From positions 229,392-293,391 of the forward strand of contig JACVRA010000313.1 in the NCBI GenBank assembly GCA_019828545.1: a DNA stretch of 64,000 bases, written 5' to 3'. Below are positions 1 to 10,570 of the stretch, piece after piece. The notes under the pieces are model-generated. The model ran no database searches, was not told the DNA's origin, and saw nothing but the letters and a program-made list of their open reading frames with translations. Made by a program: the position numbers and the translations under genes. Source of the stretch: Paracamarosporium sp. OC-R06-R3 (Eukaryota > Ascomycota > Dothideomycetes > Pleosporales > Didymosphaeriaceae). Every line of letters starts with the position of its first letter. The first letter of the stretch is position 1.

Positions 1-1938
1 CGAAGCCTATGATGACTTGCTTCGCAACATCGGGCCCCAAGAATGCAACAAACTCTGCCGTGATGCCTTTAAAAGACCCATCACGGATGTCACCACCTTC
101 CCATGCCATGAGATCCTACAGCTGTTAGGAATAGCTACCAAGTGATCGGTACGAAGACCTACCTCTGCTACAAAAACTTGTCCTCGGCCAGATATACGCT
201 GTTCTCCAAGCGGATGTCGCTCAATCTCTTCTTCAGTCATCACACCAGGTACCTTTAGGTCGAACAACGAGACACCATTATTCACCGCATCGCTGGCTTC
301 CTTGGCTGTGGGGAATGCGTAGTCCGAGTACAAGTCAGGCTTTGAGTCGTCCTGCTTCAGCACTGCAGCATCATCACCAGCTGCGCCTTGGGCTGCCTGC
401 TTCAACCGTCGCTCTCTCGATAGGGAGACGTAGCGTTTTTTATCTAAAAGAGCGCGGAGCTCGCCTTCTAGGGGATCCCATTCGAGAGATTCCGGGTCTA
501 AAACATACTGCGGTCGATATTCGCCCTTGTATCGCATCTTGGCGCAAGAGTGGATGTAGAAGCCCATATAATAGTACTGGTATTCACCTTCTAGTGCTAG
601 CGTTGCCTCACGAAGAGCACTCAGCTTGCCGAAGCTCCACTTCTCGAAATCCGAATGGTAGAGAAAGTAGACACCGCTGACGCAGTGGGGCAGAAGATCT
701 AGTATACCCATTGCGATGAGTCGACCGTCTAGCCGATAGCATTGGTGATAGGACCCGAGCTGCTGAGTCTTTCCGTTCACTTGGGCGGTTCCTCGACGCA
801 AAGGCGAGTCGCAGAGGAAGCGCTTGAAGCCGCTCTGGGATATCTCCGAAGGTTTTTCATGATGAACGTGCTGCTGGTAATTGCGGAAGAGCTCGTACTT
901 CTCTTTGGTGAAGTGGTCCGGTTCGAGTGTCACCTCGAAACGGTGTGCGGGTTCCGGCGGCCGCTGGATGTTGGCATGCTCGCTCTCGTGCACAGCGCTT
1001 GGTAGGTCAAAGGCATTGCGTTGACGGGCCTTGTCCCTAAAGAATGATGAGATGAGAAAAAAGGTAAGATGCACGGGTCAAAAAACTAACGCTTTCGACT
1101 TTGGGTATAGCTTGGCGGCCTCCTTGGAGTAATCGTCTCCAAGCACATACCTGTTCCACCGGTTGATGACCTGCCGCTGATCTCTGGTGGGCGCGAAGGA
1201 CGCTACGGGAAGGCTGAAAGAGGTTAGGCGCGGACTACCGAAGTGGCAACGGACCGACCGTATAGTGTAGTGAGGGCAGCAGTGTCGCAACACGTCTGGC
1301 TTGTAGAAGACGGTCCCTGATCTGCGGAACGTTGAGCAAAAAGCAAGGCTTGACGGCGGGATGTCGTGCAGGCGCAGCCGGGCTTACCGTCTCCAGCCTC
1401 GATCTACCAGGCCCTGATAGACGTCGACGGTCAAGGATTCGGACGAGAAGTAGTAGCTCGCTCCTGATTATGTAAGTCGAGTCAGCACGAGTCGAGGGCA
1501 TCCGCGAGGGTCCGTGGCAGGTCGCGCAGGCTAGGACGGAGCAAGAGGCGTGACGTCTCCGGAGGAACTGGGGAGGCTACACGATGGATGTGTAGTGCGG
1601 TCGCGGTCGGCAGATGGCGCGCTTGGCGGCCGCTTTGCTTCGGACCAGGGTAGGCTGACGGACGGGTGCTGGACGCTGCACGTGGGATGCAGCATTCATC
1701 GTGGGCCGAAGCGAGGGCTGATACGGCGTTTTCGCGGGCGGGCGTATTGACTTACGAGAGTTGGAAGTGCGGCGGCCCGTCGAGGCATCTTTGCAATATC
1801 CACACGACTCCGCACTGTAGCCTGGCGGTCAAAGGAGATCAGCATGGAGCCGCCGACGTCCAGCCAGATGGGCACGAGCCTCAGGCGAGCCAGATGGTTG
1901 GAGCAGGACGTACCGAAGGGCGTCACAAGGGACTGCAT
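1..1938 (-). CDS. ATE1: Arginyl-tRNA--protein transferase, 3' end beyond window
   Basis: Transfers arginine from Arg-tRNA to N-terminal Asp/Glu of proteins, marking them for the N-degron pathway. I reconstruct seven exons on the minus strand: 1914-1938, 1756-1821, 1388-1463, 1259-1321, 1091-1213, 163-1036 and <1-115. The joined N-terminus reads through GYSAESCGYCKD, the family's Cys-rich motif, then GLVDRGWRRSGTVFYKP and CCPHYTIR, which carries the paired Cys. The large exon holds the GNAT-like catalytic half (LDLLPHCVSGVYFLYH, GFYIHSCAKMRYKGEYRP). A last short intron (116-162) leads to FVAFLGPDVAKQVIIGF at the window edge, so the stop codon lies outside. At least 447 residues are encoded. 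The fourth intron is only ~45 nt but has a CTAAC branch site. The family call is firm; the exon ends are inferred. Confidence 0.93.
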
Positions 1939-2737
1939 GAGGGCAGCATAAGCGTGGGAGCGGGCGCGGCGGTGGGGGCTTGTCGACGGTCGAGGGTGAA
2001 TTGGAGGCCGTTGGGGAGGCAGAGGCCACGGGCAGGTACCGCTTCGGTCTGCGCTACGCGGGCGGTCGTCTCGTCTCGCCTCGTCTCGTCCCGCCGTGAC
2101 AGAGGGGAATGACTCCGGGCGAGGGTCGCGGTGAAGGGTCGTGCCACGCAGCGCCAGAGAGCGGATCAGCGTCCTCACGAGGCCGCAGGTGCGCCTGCTA
2201 CTGGGCGGTTGCAGAGGTTCAAATACCCATGGCCGGCCAGCACCACGTCATGGCGAGAGACGACGCCCGCGACCCCTACGCCTGCTCTCCTCTGTGCGCT
2301 GCTCCGGCGGGCCCCTGTGCCCTCTAGCTTGGCGCACCAGTCGGGTGGGCGAGCTGTGACGAGCGGTGGTGAGCTTCCCGCGGCCCTTAGTCTCCCACAT
2401 TTTTTACTACGGACCCTGACCGAATCACCTAAAACACATACACGATCCACGATGCTCGCTCTCTTCTCCCTGCGCAGGTCTCTCCAGCATCCTCAGCCCC
2501 GTCCCCCGCGGGACTGAGCGCAGCCTTGTCTCTCTGTTGCACCCCTTCTTCGCAGCACTCCAAGCGCACCTACTGTCTGCCACTCCTGCTGCTGTGCCTG
2601 CCCCCCGCCTGTTCGCTGCTCGCTACCGTCTTTCCTTTGCACCTCGCCGTGCTCCTGGCCGTTGCTCCAGCGCTGCGTCTTACGGTGGGCCGCCCACGCC
2701 GCTCGTTCGTTAGCCTTCTCAAGCTACCTCGGCCACC
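1939..2737. promoter_or_regulatory. Divergent intergenic region between ATE1 and the Nudix gene
   Basis: About 800 bp separate the two divergent start codons, so it must hold both promoters and 5' leaders. The half next to the Nudix gene (about 2480-2737) is rich in C/T tracts, as is common upstream of fungal start codons. The overlapping open frames here are in GC-rich DNA, show no family resemblance and are not called. Confidence 0.5.
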
Positions 2738-3312
2738 ATGGCTGCCGCCCAGCAGCTCTCAATGCAGTCACGCACCGGCCGCGCCAACCAGCGTGAGTGC
2801 CCCTTTGGTCGCTTCGAGCCTCGCGGATTATCTGCCCGAGACTCTTGCGCGCCGCAAAAATCCGTAATTCTAACCCGTTTCCAGGGTACGGCTCCCAGGG
2901 CGAACGGCTCGTCGCCGGCATTGTTCCGCTTTCTTCCGACAAGTACTACGTGCTCCTTATCCAGTCCACGCGACGCGGCGGCTGGGTGCTCCCCAAGGGC
3001 GGATGGGAGACGGACGAAGCCACGGCCCAGGACGCCGCCAAACGCGAAGCCTGGGAGGAAGCAGGCATCATCGTCAAAGTAAACTACGATCTCGGTCTTA
3101 TCCCCGAGCGGCGGAGACCCGACCAACTCACCGCTCAGGCCCCCAAGGCCTCATATCATTTTTTCGAAGCAACCGTCGAGAAGCAGGAGACCCAGTGGCC
3201 GGAAATGCACAAGCGCTCGCGACAGTGGTTTACCTACCAGCAGGCCCGGCAGGCGTTGGCGGACAGGCCGGAGCTGCTCGATGCGCTCGACCGGTGTACG
3301 ATGCACCGGTAG
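2738..3312 (+). CDS. Nudix hydrolase, diphosphoinositol polyphosphate phosphohydrolase type
   Basis: Likely cleaves diphosphoinositol polyphosphates and/or diadenosine polyphosphates, like yeast Ddp1 and fission yeast Aps1. Exon 1 is 2738-2792; a GTGAGT...CAG intron (2793-2884) leads to exon 2 at 2885-3312. The product is 160 aa. The Nudix box is complete: GGWETDEATAQDAAKREAWEEAGI fits GX5EX7REUXEEXGU (about residues 57-80), preceded by the WVLPKG motif that is typical of this subfamily. The start codon sits in a CCACCATGG context. The size matches the small DIPP family. Substrate preference is inferred from subfamily resemblance only. The gene is divergent from ATE1. Confidence 0.88.
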
Positions 3313-5168
3313 GTGAGAATTTTGGTGCACGATTGCAGCCGCAAGGGCGGAATTTTCCCCAAGTCGCGTAGAGACATACCCATATTGTTGGACGGCCGAT
3401 TTCTCTTTTTCCCGCACATCGCATACGGCAGGTCCATTAAAAGTCGAAGGTTATAGATTTGGACATGGTTGTTTGGTTTTTGCTTTGCACAATGGGCGTC
3501 GGAGGCTGTGCTCAACTATTAGAGGGGAGCGCGTGTGGTTTTTCAGCATACCAGAGTCGAGACATCAACCCGCAGAATGAAGGCTGGCCGATGCCATTGA
3601 TCGCGTACGTCCCGTTGGTTCAGTTGGTCTTGTCAGTTCAGAATCCAGGGCCCCGGGCAATGTATTGCTGCCCAACGCAGAGGCCGGTGAACGGGCAGCA
3701 ATCCGATCATGCAGCCGAAAGTCTGTCCCGAGTTGACCGAAATGCCACCCATACATGTGAGAGCGATGACCCCCACGCGACCTTGCGCTCTGCGCCGATG
3801 CCTCTTCATGACTTTATGCGGTGATTGCCATGCAGGTTACGCACATGACCAGCCATGTCGTTGATGCAGCATGGCAACCTCTCAGCCCTTCACACGCTCA
3901 CTTCACTCGACACCGTTCTCCCTCCCTATCTGAGCCCTTATCGACATACAACCGCACGTACGAAATACAATCACCACATACATGCAATCTCTCCCTCTCT
4001 CCCAGCATCCTGTCACCCCCGATCCCTCCCATTCTCCAATACCCACTCAAGCTCGATCCCTCCGGCAATCACTCACCCCATACTCCCCCATCCAAAGCAC
4101 CCACCCATCCCCAGCCCCCTTCGAAACTCTTCAGCAACGAACACTTCCTCTCCCTCACCTCCCACCACCAACCTCGCACACGTAGCTCCGTCCACCACCA
4201 TCCCTCTACCCCGTCCATGCTCATCCTCACCACACCCCCTACTTCCTCCCTCGTCAAATCTAGAAACGTCCCCGCTCTCTCTCCTAGTACACCATACGCA
4301 CCCCAACCCAGCCCAGCCATCCCCTCACGCACGGAGGAGAGGATGAAATGAAATGAAATGAAACACCAGCCTCGCATCGTTTTCAGTCTACATAGGATAG
4401 GATGGGGCGGGGCGGGATAGGATCTAGGATATACAGTAGAGTTGAGTCCTTTATGCAATGCACCTAGACCCAGACCTAGACCTAGACCTAGACCCAGAGA
4501 TGGGGACAGGAAATTGAGGTACAGTACAGTACAGTGCAGCTATAAAAGCAGCAAGAAAGGCAGATGATGTAGTCCCTACTTCGTCCGCCCTTGTTGTTTG
4601 TATACTGTTACCTGGTTCTGCTCGTGGTCTTGGTTTTGGTCCTAGTACTGTGCGCAGGCTGACTCAGGTTAGGTTAGGTTGGGTATGCTCTTACATGGAG
4701 GGGAGGATGGAATGGAATGTAATGGTAGGATAGTGTGTTGAGGGGTCTAGGGAGGTAAGGTTAGATGGAGATTGGTAGTTGTGTTGGTTCTTGGTGTGGG
4801 CTGGGCTGTGACGTTAGAGCTAGAGTGAAGAGTTAGGATACGTAGTGCGTGGTTGTTATTTGGTATCGCGTCGTCCGGAGTTGGAGGTCGCGGTTCTGGG
4901 TAGTTGAGGTGATTGGGGATGGTGTGTGTTTGGGTTGGTAGATACAAGTCGAGTTGGGTGGGAGATTCTCAGGTGGAATATCCGGCACGTTACATGCATA
5001 GTCTCTCTCTTTCAAGGTACAAAACTGTCCCCACACATACAAAAGCCTCATTCACCAAGCACTCACGCAGCGCACGCTTAGTATCCGCGTCTCAATCCTA
5101 ACACAAACATACACACACACATTCATATCCAGCAAAGCAACCTCTCCTCTCCTCGCACATCCCCTTAA
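3313..5168. other. Gene-free stretch with low-complexity tracts
   Basis: This is 1.86 kb between the Nudix gene and the F-box gene. It holds C/A/T-rich low-complexity DNA (about 3880-4340) whose Pro/Ser/His-rich frames resemble no family. It also has a short CCTAGA-type repeat near 4463-4498 and GGTTA-type repeats near 4666-4680. I see no exon with recognisable coding content. It presumably contains the Nudix 3' end and, since the F-box gene lies on the minus strand, that gene's 3' UTR. Confidence 0.5.
4463..4498. repeat. Short CCTAGA-type tandem repeat
   Basis: About six imperfect copies of (a)cctag/accca (CCTAGACCCAGA, then CCTAGA units) occur in a row within non-coding DNA. It is a simple sequence, does not match the usual TTAGGG telomere unit and has no evident role. 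Confidence 0.6.
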
Positions 5169-5945
5169 TCAAAATGCCTCCCCCAAAATCCTCTCCTCAA
5201 CCTCCCACGTTCCCCTCTCCACCCCCCTCACACTACACCCCTCCCCACACGCCCCCTCCGCACAACAATCCCAGCAACTGCCCCAGCACACGTCCTCCCC
5301 CGCGGTCCCCGCCTCAGCACCTCCTTTTGCGTCTCCGCACCACATGCACCACACCCACTGCTCATTATCGTCAGCGTCGATTTCCTCATAGCTAGCGCGT
5401 GAGGCGAGGAAAACGCGCGTGCCAGGCGTATATCTCGCAGCATCAGCATCAGCATCACCAACAGCCCGACTTTCGCCCTCGCCCTCAGCCTCACCCTCCT
5501 CACCCATGGCCCCAGCCCCAGCCCCCGCCCCTGCAAACCCACACTCAACGCAAAACCTCAGATCACTCCTCTCCCGCTCCTCCCTCCACCGCCACAGCTC
5601 CTCCTCTCTAGGCACCACCGGCCCCCACCCAAGACGATACTTCTTGCGCATCCTGCGCGAAAACGCGTGCGCAGGCCGCAGCCGCACGCAGTATCTGCAC
5701 GCCAGGACGCGCTGTGTGCGGCCCTGGCTGGCGCCCCCGTCTTCGCACGACTGCGTCTGTGTGCCTTCGAGCACGAGGAGCTCCGCGTGTGTGGGGCGGG
5801 GAATGAGGGCATGGAAATAGCGGTTTGTCATGCGCAGGGCTAGGGGGGACCAGAGGGAGATGGTGTTGAGGTGGGTGAGGATTTGGAGGTGGAGTTCTGG
5901 GGGGAGGCGGAGGAGCGGGGGTGGGGACGGGGATGGAGTGGGCAT
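5169..5945 (-). CDS. F-box domain protein
   Basis: A single-exon 258-aa protein. Residues ~11-48 (LLRLPPELHLQILTHL...ALRMTNRYFHALI) match the F-box, which binds Skp1 in SCF ubiquitin ligases. Further on are paired cysteines: CRYCVRLRPAHAF (about residue 83), RFCVECGF (about 130), and a C-terminal Cys-rich stretch (WCMWCGD, CWGSCWDCC). These suggest a metal-binding module of the kind seen in many ascomycete F-box proteins, where an F-box is followed by a C-x2-C...FCxxCG region. The middle carries an Ala/Gly/Glu low-complexity insert. The start at 5945 is the first ATG before the F-box. The target substrate is unknown. Confidence 0.75.
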   Translation of the reverse strand: MPTPSPSPPPLLRLPPELHLQILTHLNTISLWSPLALRMTNRYFHALIPRPTHAELLVLEGTQTQSCEDGGASQGRTQRVLACRYCVRLRPAHAFSRRMRKKYRLGWGPVVPREEELWRWREERERSDLRFCVECGFAGAGAGAGAMGEEGEAEGEGESRAVGDADADAARYTPGTRVFLASRASYEEIDADDNEQWVWCMWCGDAKGGAEAGTAGEDVCWGSCWDCCAEGACGEGCSVRGVERGTWEVEERILGEAF

Positions 5946-7235
5946 TTTTTCTTAGGGGAGCGGATGTGTGGTGTGTTGTTGTGGAGTGTGGTGTAGTTTG
6001 GGATAGTGTATTGCCGTGTAGGATAGTGTGTTAAGTGTGGTGTCGTGGTGTGGTGAAGTAAAGTCCAGGAACGGCAAACATTGGTCGCGGGCATTTACAT
6101 AGCCGTTAATGTGTTTGTGGAAGATGTGCGCAGATGTTTGTATAAATGCAACATGTTCGGCGCATGGCGGAGCACAATCATGGCATGCGGGATACGTGCT
6201 GAATGAGGGCGCATGAGGGCGAACAAAGCTCTAATTGGCTATAGCATGGGTTGGGTCGCATGCCGAGGGCCTGGTGTGAGATCATTGCTGGCTGCCTGAC
6301 TAGGCTGCATTTCAAACTATAGACTATCTGGGGAAAAGGTCCAGTATCAGCAAAATTCCCGAACACCGATTGTATTTGGTTTGAGGAACTGGAAAGTGTG
6401 GTATACTAGCTTTCTCTGCTATATTTCTATACCAGCCTTTGATTCGTATGTTCTCCATGTAGACAAGCAAAATCCCAAAGGAAATGCTTTTATCATTCCA
6501 GAATCTGTGGAACAGAAATCGCGGTAGACTAATGTCACTGCTTACTACCCAACTTCGCGTGCACGGATTCGTGCTACTGCCCTGGTAGTAGGGGACGCAT
6601 GAGTTTTGGTGTCACTATGTGAGCCTAGAAAAACATTTGCTAGTGCGAGTGCAATCAGGCCGCACTGCTTACAGATGTTTGGAGTGGAAAAAGTAGCGGG
6701 ACTGCATTTGATGGCTGTTACGAGGATGTGGTGGTGCTGAAATTCATGGACCGGCCATGATAGACTTTTCGATCTAGAAGGCGTATAAGACCAAAGCCGC
6801 GAGGTTTGACTGTGCGAAAGTGCGTTGAAGCATACCAGGATAGAATCAAGCTCTAAGATTTTACAGTGTGGAAAGTGTGTTGAGCTATACCCTCACATTC
6901 AAGTTCCCACCTCGGCCCCCAAACCTTGTGCTTCCTAACCCTCCCTCATAGCCACACTCCCAACTACCTTTGCATACACCAAACCGCGCATTTTGATAAC
7001 AACCGAAGACAATATCTACATCTGAGGCGTTTGGGCATTGTCTATTCGAGAGTGCATAGGGGTGGGAAGAAAGTGTGGAAATAGTCATTTCACCTTGCAT
7101 AGGGATAATAGAGTTCAGTGTGCGGGAATAACAATCAATTAATGAACTCTATGGATCAGGTTCGACATTGATAATGCAAGACCATTCCGGGAGAACTGCA
7201 TCCACGTCGTAGCAATTCCTTGTTCAAAACAACCA
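5946..7235. other. Intergenic, AT-richer, with two degenerate repeat copies
   Basis: 1.3 kb without a recognisable gene. It includes the upstream region of the minus-strand F-box gene (5946 onward). Two copies of the ~54-bp degenerate repeat described separately lie at about 6804 and 6858. Short minus-strand open frames at 6178-6366 and 6885-7100 have no family resemblance and are not called. Confidence 0.5.
6804..6895. repeat. Two tandem copies of degenerate ~54-bp repeat
   Basis: Copies begin at about 6804 and 6858. Each has a GTTTTGAT-like start, then a GTGTGGAAAGTGTGTTGA-like core, then a CATACCAGG-like end. The same unit recurs four times at 7832-8035. Period and core agree by eye, but copies differ by many substitutions. 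Confidence 0.6.
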
Positions 7236-7787
7236 CTAGAAAAAATGGAAAACAACACTTAAAAGACATGCCTCGGTCCATCCATGCTGAAATCCATGCC
7301 AAAGCCAAAATGTGATCCTCGCAATCTGATACATGAGATATTCATCTGTTAATTCGTTCTCTAATGCCGTAGCAGACACAAACGGTCTCGAGATGAGGAT
7401 TTGAAAGCTTCTGACTGTAAAGTGGGGAGACGGCCACAGAAAAGATAGCGGCGCTGAAAACCGAGACGTCCAAGAGAGAACGGCTGAATCTCGAGCATTT
7501 TCTTCAAGGGCTGCGGGAGATGGATGACGACTTCGCGCCAATTCATTACCATTCGACGAACCGGTAGATGTTTTAGATACATTCTGATGCGAGCGAGGCT
7601 GACTTGGATTATTCATTGAACCGTACATGTCGATGACGTGAATAGCCTAAGCAAGTATTAGCATGTGCATGTGCAGTCAGGATGCATTGCATACAATGGA
7701 TGGTTCAATGCAGATACGGTAACGAGGGTGGACTCGATGGGTCATGCGAGGATGAGGCGGTGACAAAACCAGAGAACGGGCCATCAT
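7236..7787 (-). CDS. Possible small two-exon gene, unknown function
   Basis: A tentative gene. Exon 1 (7695-7787) encodes 31 residues from ATGATGGCC and ends at a GTATGC donor. A 48-nt intron (7647-7694) has a CTAATA branch-like site and a CTTAG acceptor. Exon 2 (7236-7646) stays in frame and encodes about 136 residues beginning AIHVIDMYGS. The joined ~167-aa product has a Ser/Asn-rich middle and a hydrophobic, aromatic C-terminus (FWLWHGF...CLLSVVFHFF). I do not recognise the family. Support is limited to a clean in-frame splice and absence of stops, so a chance frame is possible. Its upstream side carries the 54-bp repeats. Confidence 0.3.
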
Positions 7788-7831
7788 GTAAACGTCGAGT
7801 CCTGGAAGGCAGGTCAGAGGGAAACTACGCG

Positions 7832-8035
7832 TTTTGATAGTGTGGAAAGTGGGTTGAGGAATATCAGAGTGAAGAAAAACTGAGTTTTGATGGTCTAGAA
7901 AGTGCTTTAAAGGACCCTAGGGTAGCGAGAAACTGTGAGCTTTGTTGATAGGGAAAGTGCACTGAGGAATACCAGGGTACAGGGAACCGTGAGTTTTAAT
8001 AGTGCGGAAAGTGTGTTGAGACATACCAAATGGGG
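7832..8035. repeat. Four tandem copies of degenerate ~54-bp repeat
   Basis: Units start at about 7832, 7884, 7940 and 7994 (spacing 52, 56 and 54). The shared pattern is GTTTTGATAGTG, then GGAAAGTG, then TTGAGGAATACCAGGGT, then GAAACTGTGA. The copies match those at 6804-6895. They lie between the SEC17 3' end and the possible gene at 7236-7787. The divergence suggests an old minisatellite. Confidence 0.7.
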
Positions 8036-8115
8036 TTCGCCCAAAATTGGAAACGACATTGCATTCCCAACACCCGAAGTTCATCTCCCCATCTCCACCC
8101 CGTAGGCAACAGCAT

Positions 8116-9372
8116 CTAAGAGAAGTCTTCCTCCTTGCTCTCGATGGCGCTCTTGACCCGCAAAAGCAACGTCGTCTTCCACTTATCCAGCTTGCTCAAC
8201 TGATCATACTGGAACAGCTTATCAGAGAAAACCTCTTGATCTCCATCCCTAACCGCCTGCAGCAAATCCACCAACAGTTGATGTTCCCTCTGCTGCGTAA
8301 AGCTCGGGTCAAGTTCGCGGTACCTATCGAAGGCCGTTGCCGCGCCAACCTCGTCGTTAGTGCACAGCTGGCAGATACCCGCCTTGAGCAGGTACTCCTT
8401 GACGGACCAGCGCATGAGATTGTTGTTGATGGAGGATTTTGCGACTTTCTCGTAGAGGCTGATGGCGTGGTAGTAGTCTTTTCCTTCAAGGGCAGTGAGG
8501 TCGGCGGTTTTGAGCCAGAGTTTGTTGGCGAGTGCCTGTGCAGAAATAAATATGTCAGATGTGTTCAGGGAAACGGGGAGAGAGGGGTTGAAGTTGGGGT
8601 GATTTACTTCGGCATTATCCTATAGCAATTGTCAGAAAGATGTACAGTATAATATGAAGGTTTAGGGGAGGCGTACAGATTCGTACCAGCCAGCAGCTTC
8701 CTCGTATGCTGCAGCCGCACGCGCATTGTCGCCTAGCTCGACCTCAAAGAGCTCGCCGAGGTTCTGCTTGTGTGTTGCTGCGCGGCGGAAATTGCCTTTG
8801 CTGCAATAATGTGCGATGGCTCGGTCTAGGCACCGTGCTGCTGCCTCTGGGTCGTCTTTCCGATATGCCTCTGCTTGTGGTTAGTCTCACACGACTCTTG
8901 TAGACAGGCAGGGAAAACGCACTAAAAGCCTCGGTCAGTGTGTTTGCTTCGTCGTCGGGCTCGTTCAAGTTCTGCTTCTGGACCTGTGCCGCTTTTTCGA
9001 ATGCTTCGCCAGCCTCCTTGCCTATACAAATGTCAGTACCCAATCTTCAAGTAAGCTCCTGTCGCACAGAGAATTGCCGCCGCTCGTCGGGTATCTTCTT
9101 ACCCATCTTCTGCATTCTGAAGGCGTTTGCCGCAGCAATGAACTGATCAGCTGCCGCCTCATCTGCCGCCTCAGTTAGTCCTGCCTGCTTCTTGCGCTTC
9201 GAACAAGCTTCATACACTTCTCTTGCCGGCCACCGAAGAAACTGAAGCCTCCACCAGCCTTCGAGAGGCTCTGTTCTGCCTGTTGCGCTTATCAGCCTCC
9301 GCTATTTGGCTTTCCCGCTTTGTTTCCGAGCTTCCCCACCTGTCGAAGTAGTGCTCTTGGATCGCCGGCCAT
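8116..9372 (-). CDS. SEC17: Alpha-SNAP (vesicular fusion protein Sec17)
   Basis: Adaptor that recruits the NSF/Sec18 ATPase to SNARE complexes for disassembly after membrane fusion; peripheral, cytosolic. Seven exons reconstructed: 9340-9372, 9216-9279, 9103-9162, 8923-9021, 8677-8870, a 12-nt microexon 8608-8619 (DNAE) and 8116-8535. The joined protein runs MAGDPRALLRQ-AEQSLSKAGGGFSFFGG-RQEKYEAAADQFIAAANAFRMQKM, then TPR-like helices (FEKAAQVQKQNLNEPDDEANTLTEAF, YCSKGNFRRAA). It ends with LDKWKTTLLLRVKSAIESKEEDFS, the conserved Sec17 C-terminus that stimulates Sec18. The short second intron has a perfect CTAAC branch site. Divergent from the GatC-like gene with a 295-bp gap. The family call is firm. 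Confidence 0.94.
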
Positions 9373-9667
9373 GTTGATTGGGTTCTGGTGGTTATAAGGT
9401 ATTCGACGGTTTCGGTATAAGCGTAGAAGGGAAGCCTGGTAGTAACTGTGAAGTGATGCGCCAGTACTGAAGTGGGGTGGTGACAAGTGGCTCAGCTTGA
9501 GGATGACGCTCCCGCATGGCCCGTGTGATAGATTGCTGACTTATGCATCATCTATTCCTAATCGAGTAAAGCGGATGCACGACTTCACCTCATCGTGTTG
9601 AGCACTCAAGCTTCGATTTGTTCGTCGGATGTAATGCTACTTTGACAAATTAATTTTGTTTGACAAG
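9373..9667. promoter_or_regulatory. Shared promoter region, SEC17 / GatC-like gene
   Basis: 295 bp separate divergent start codons at 9372 (minus) and 9668 (plus). Both promoters and leaders must fit here. No specific element is recognised. Confidence 0.5.
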
Positions 9668-10303
9668 ATGGCCCTACGACGCGTATTCCCGTACTCAAAA
9701 TGTATATCGCGACGACTCCAACAGCCGATAGCTCCTCTCCATACCTTCTCCGCACTTGCACAAGCACCGAACGCGGTCTATGCGACTGAGAACCGGGCAT
9801 CTGTATCGAACATGCCGGCAAGCCTCAACGATATAAAAGCAATCCTTGAATCCGAACCGATCTGGTCCGTCGAATCTCTGCTCCCTCCCGAAAAGAAAGC
9901 ACCAGACGCCCCGAAAGTTACCTCAGCCCAACTGCATCACCTCCTGCGCCTCTCCGCCCTGCCGCTGCCCAAGTCTCAAGAAGAGGAGGAAAAGATGTTG
10001 TCGACGCTCTCGGAACAATTGCATTTCGTCGGGAAGATGCAACAGGTTGACACGACCGGCGTGAAACCTTTGAGAGCTGTAAGGGATGAAACTGCGGCCG
10101 CAGAAGAACAACAGACAATCACATTGGAAACTTTAAAGGATGCACTCGCGAAGGAGAAGGTCGTTGGAAAGCACTACAAGCGCATACAGAGGGACACCAC
10201 CCCTGTAGATGCTTCGGATGCTGAGAATTGGGATGTGCTTGGCTCAACAGAACGGAAGCAGGGAAAATACTTTGTCGTCGAGAGCGAACGCCCACAAGAG
10301 TAG
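9668..10303 (+). CDS. Mitochondrial glutamyl-tRNA(Gln) amidotransferase subunit C-like
   Basis: A single-exon 211-aa protein. The basic, acid-free start MALRRVFPYSKCISRRLQQ looks like a mitochondrial presequence. Residues ~88-150 (LHHLLRLSALPL..., LHFVGKMQQVDTTGVKPLRAVRDE) match the GatC pattern, where the C subunit stabilises the GatA amidase and contacts GatB. The C-terminal extension (KHYKRI...YFVVES) is typical of filamentous-fungal members. The role is forming Gln-tRNA(Gln) from mischarged Glu-tRNA(Gln) in mitochondria. The frame is open four codons further upstream, but 9668 is the first ATG. GatC proteins are short and diverged, so this is a domain-level call. Confidence 0.72.
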   Translation: MALRRVFPYSKCISRRLQQPIAPLHTFSALAQAPNAVYATENRASVSNMPASLNDIKAILESEPIWSVESLLPPEKKAPDAPKVTSAQLHHLLRLSALPLPKSQEEEEKMLSTLSEQLHFVGKMQQVDTTGVKPLRAVRDETAAAEEQQTITLETLKDALAKEKVVGKHYKRIQRDTTPVDASDAENWDVLGSTERKQGKYFVVESERPQE

Positions 10304-10570
10304 ACTGATTTGGGAGTGCTAACACACATGGCGTGTGTCGGTATCACCCATAGAACACCCGGTTCGTTGTAGGTACGTGTGTTACACCAGCTTGTATACT
10401 ATTAAGCTTTGACATATATCCATGAACGCCCTAAGCTAACGCCATGCCTAGGAAAATTTCCAGCAGTCAAACGTTATTGGACACAACGCTAATATACATC
10501 AAAATAAATGTTCATGAAATCCTTACGACCACCGAAATCGAAAAGATATGAAAGATCAAGACGATAACTC

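Noticed and set aside
3821..4351. Open frame of 176 codons, Pro/Ser/His-rich
   Set aside because: Its composition follows the C/A/T-rich low-complexity DNA, alternative frames are equally open, and no motif is visible.
4666..4680. GGTTAGGTTAGGTT as a telomere-like tract
   Set aside because: The unit differs from TTAGGG and is very short, so it is treated as simple sequence.
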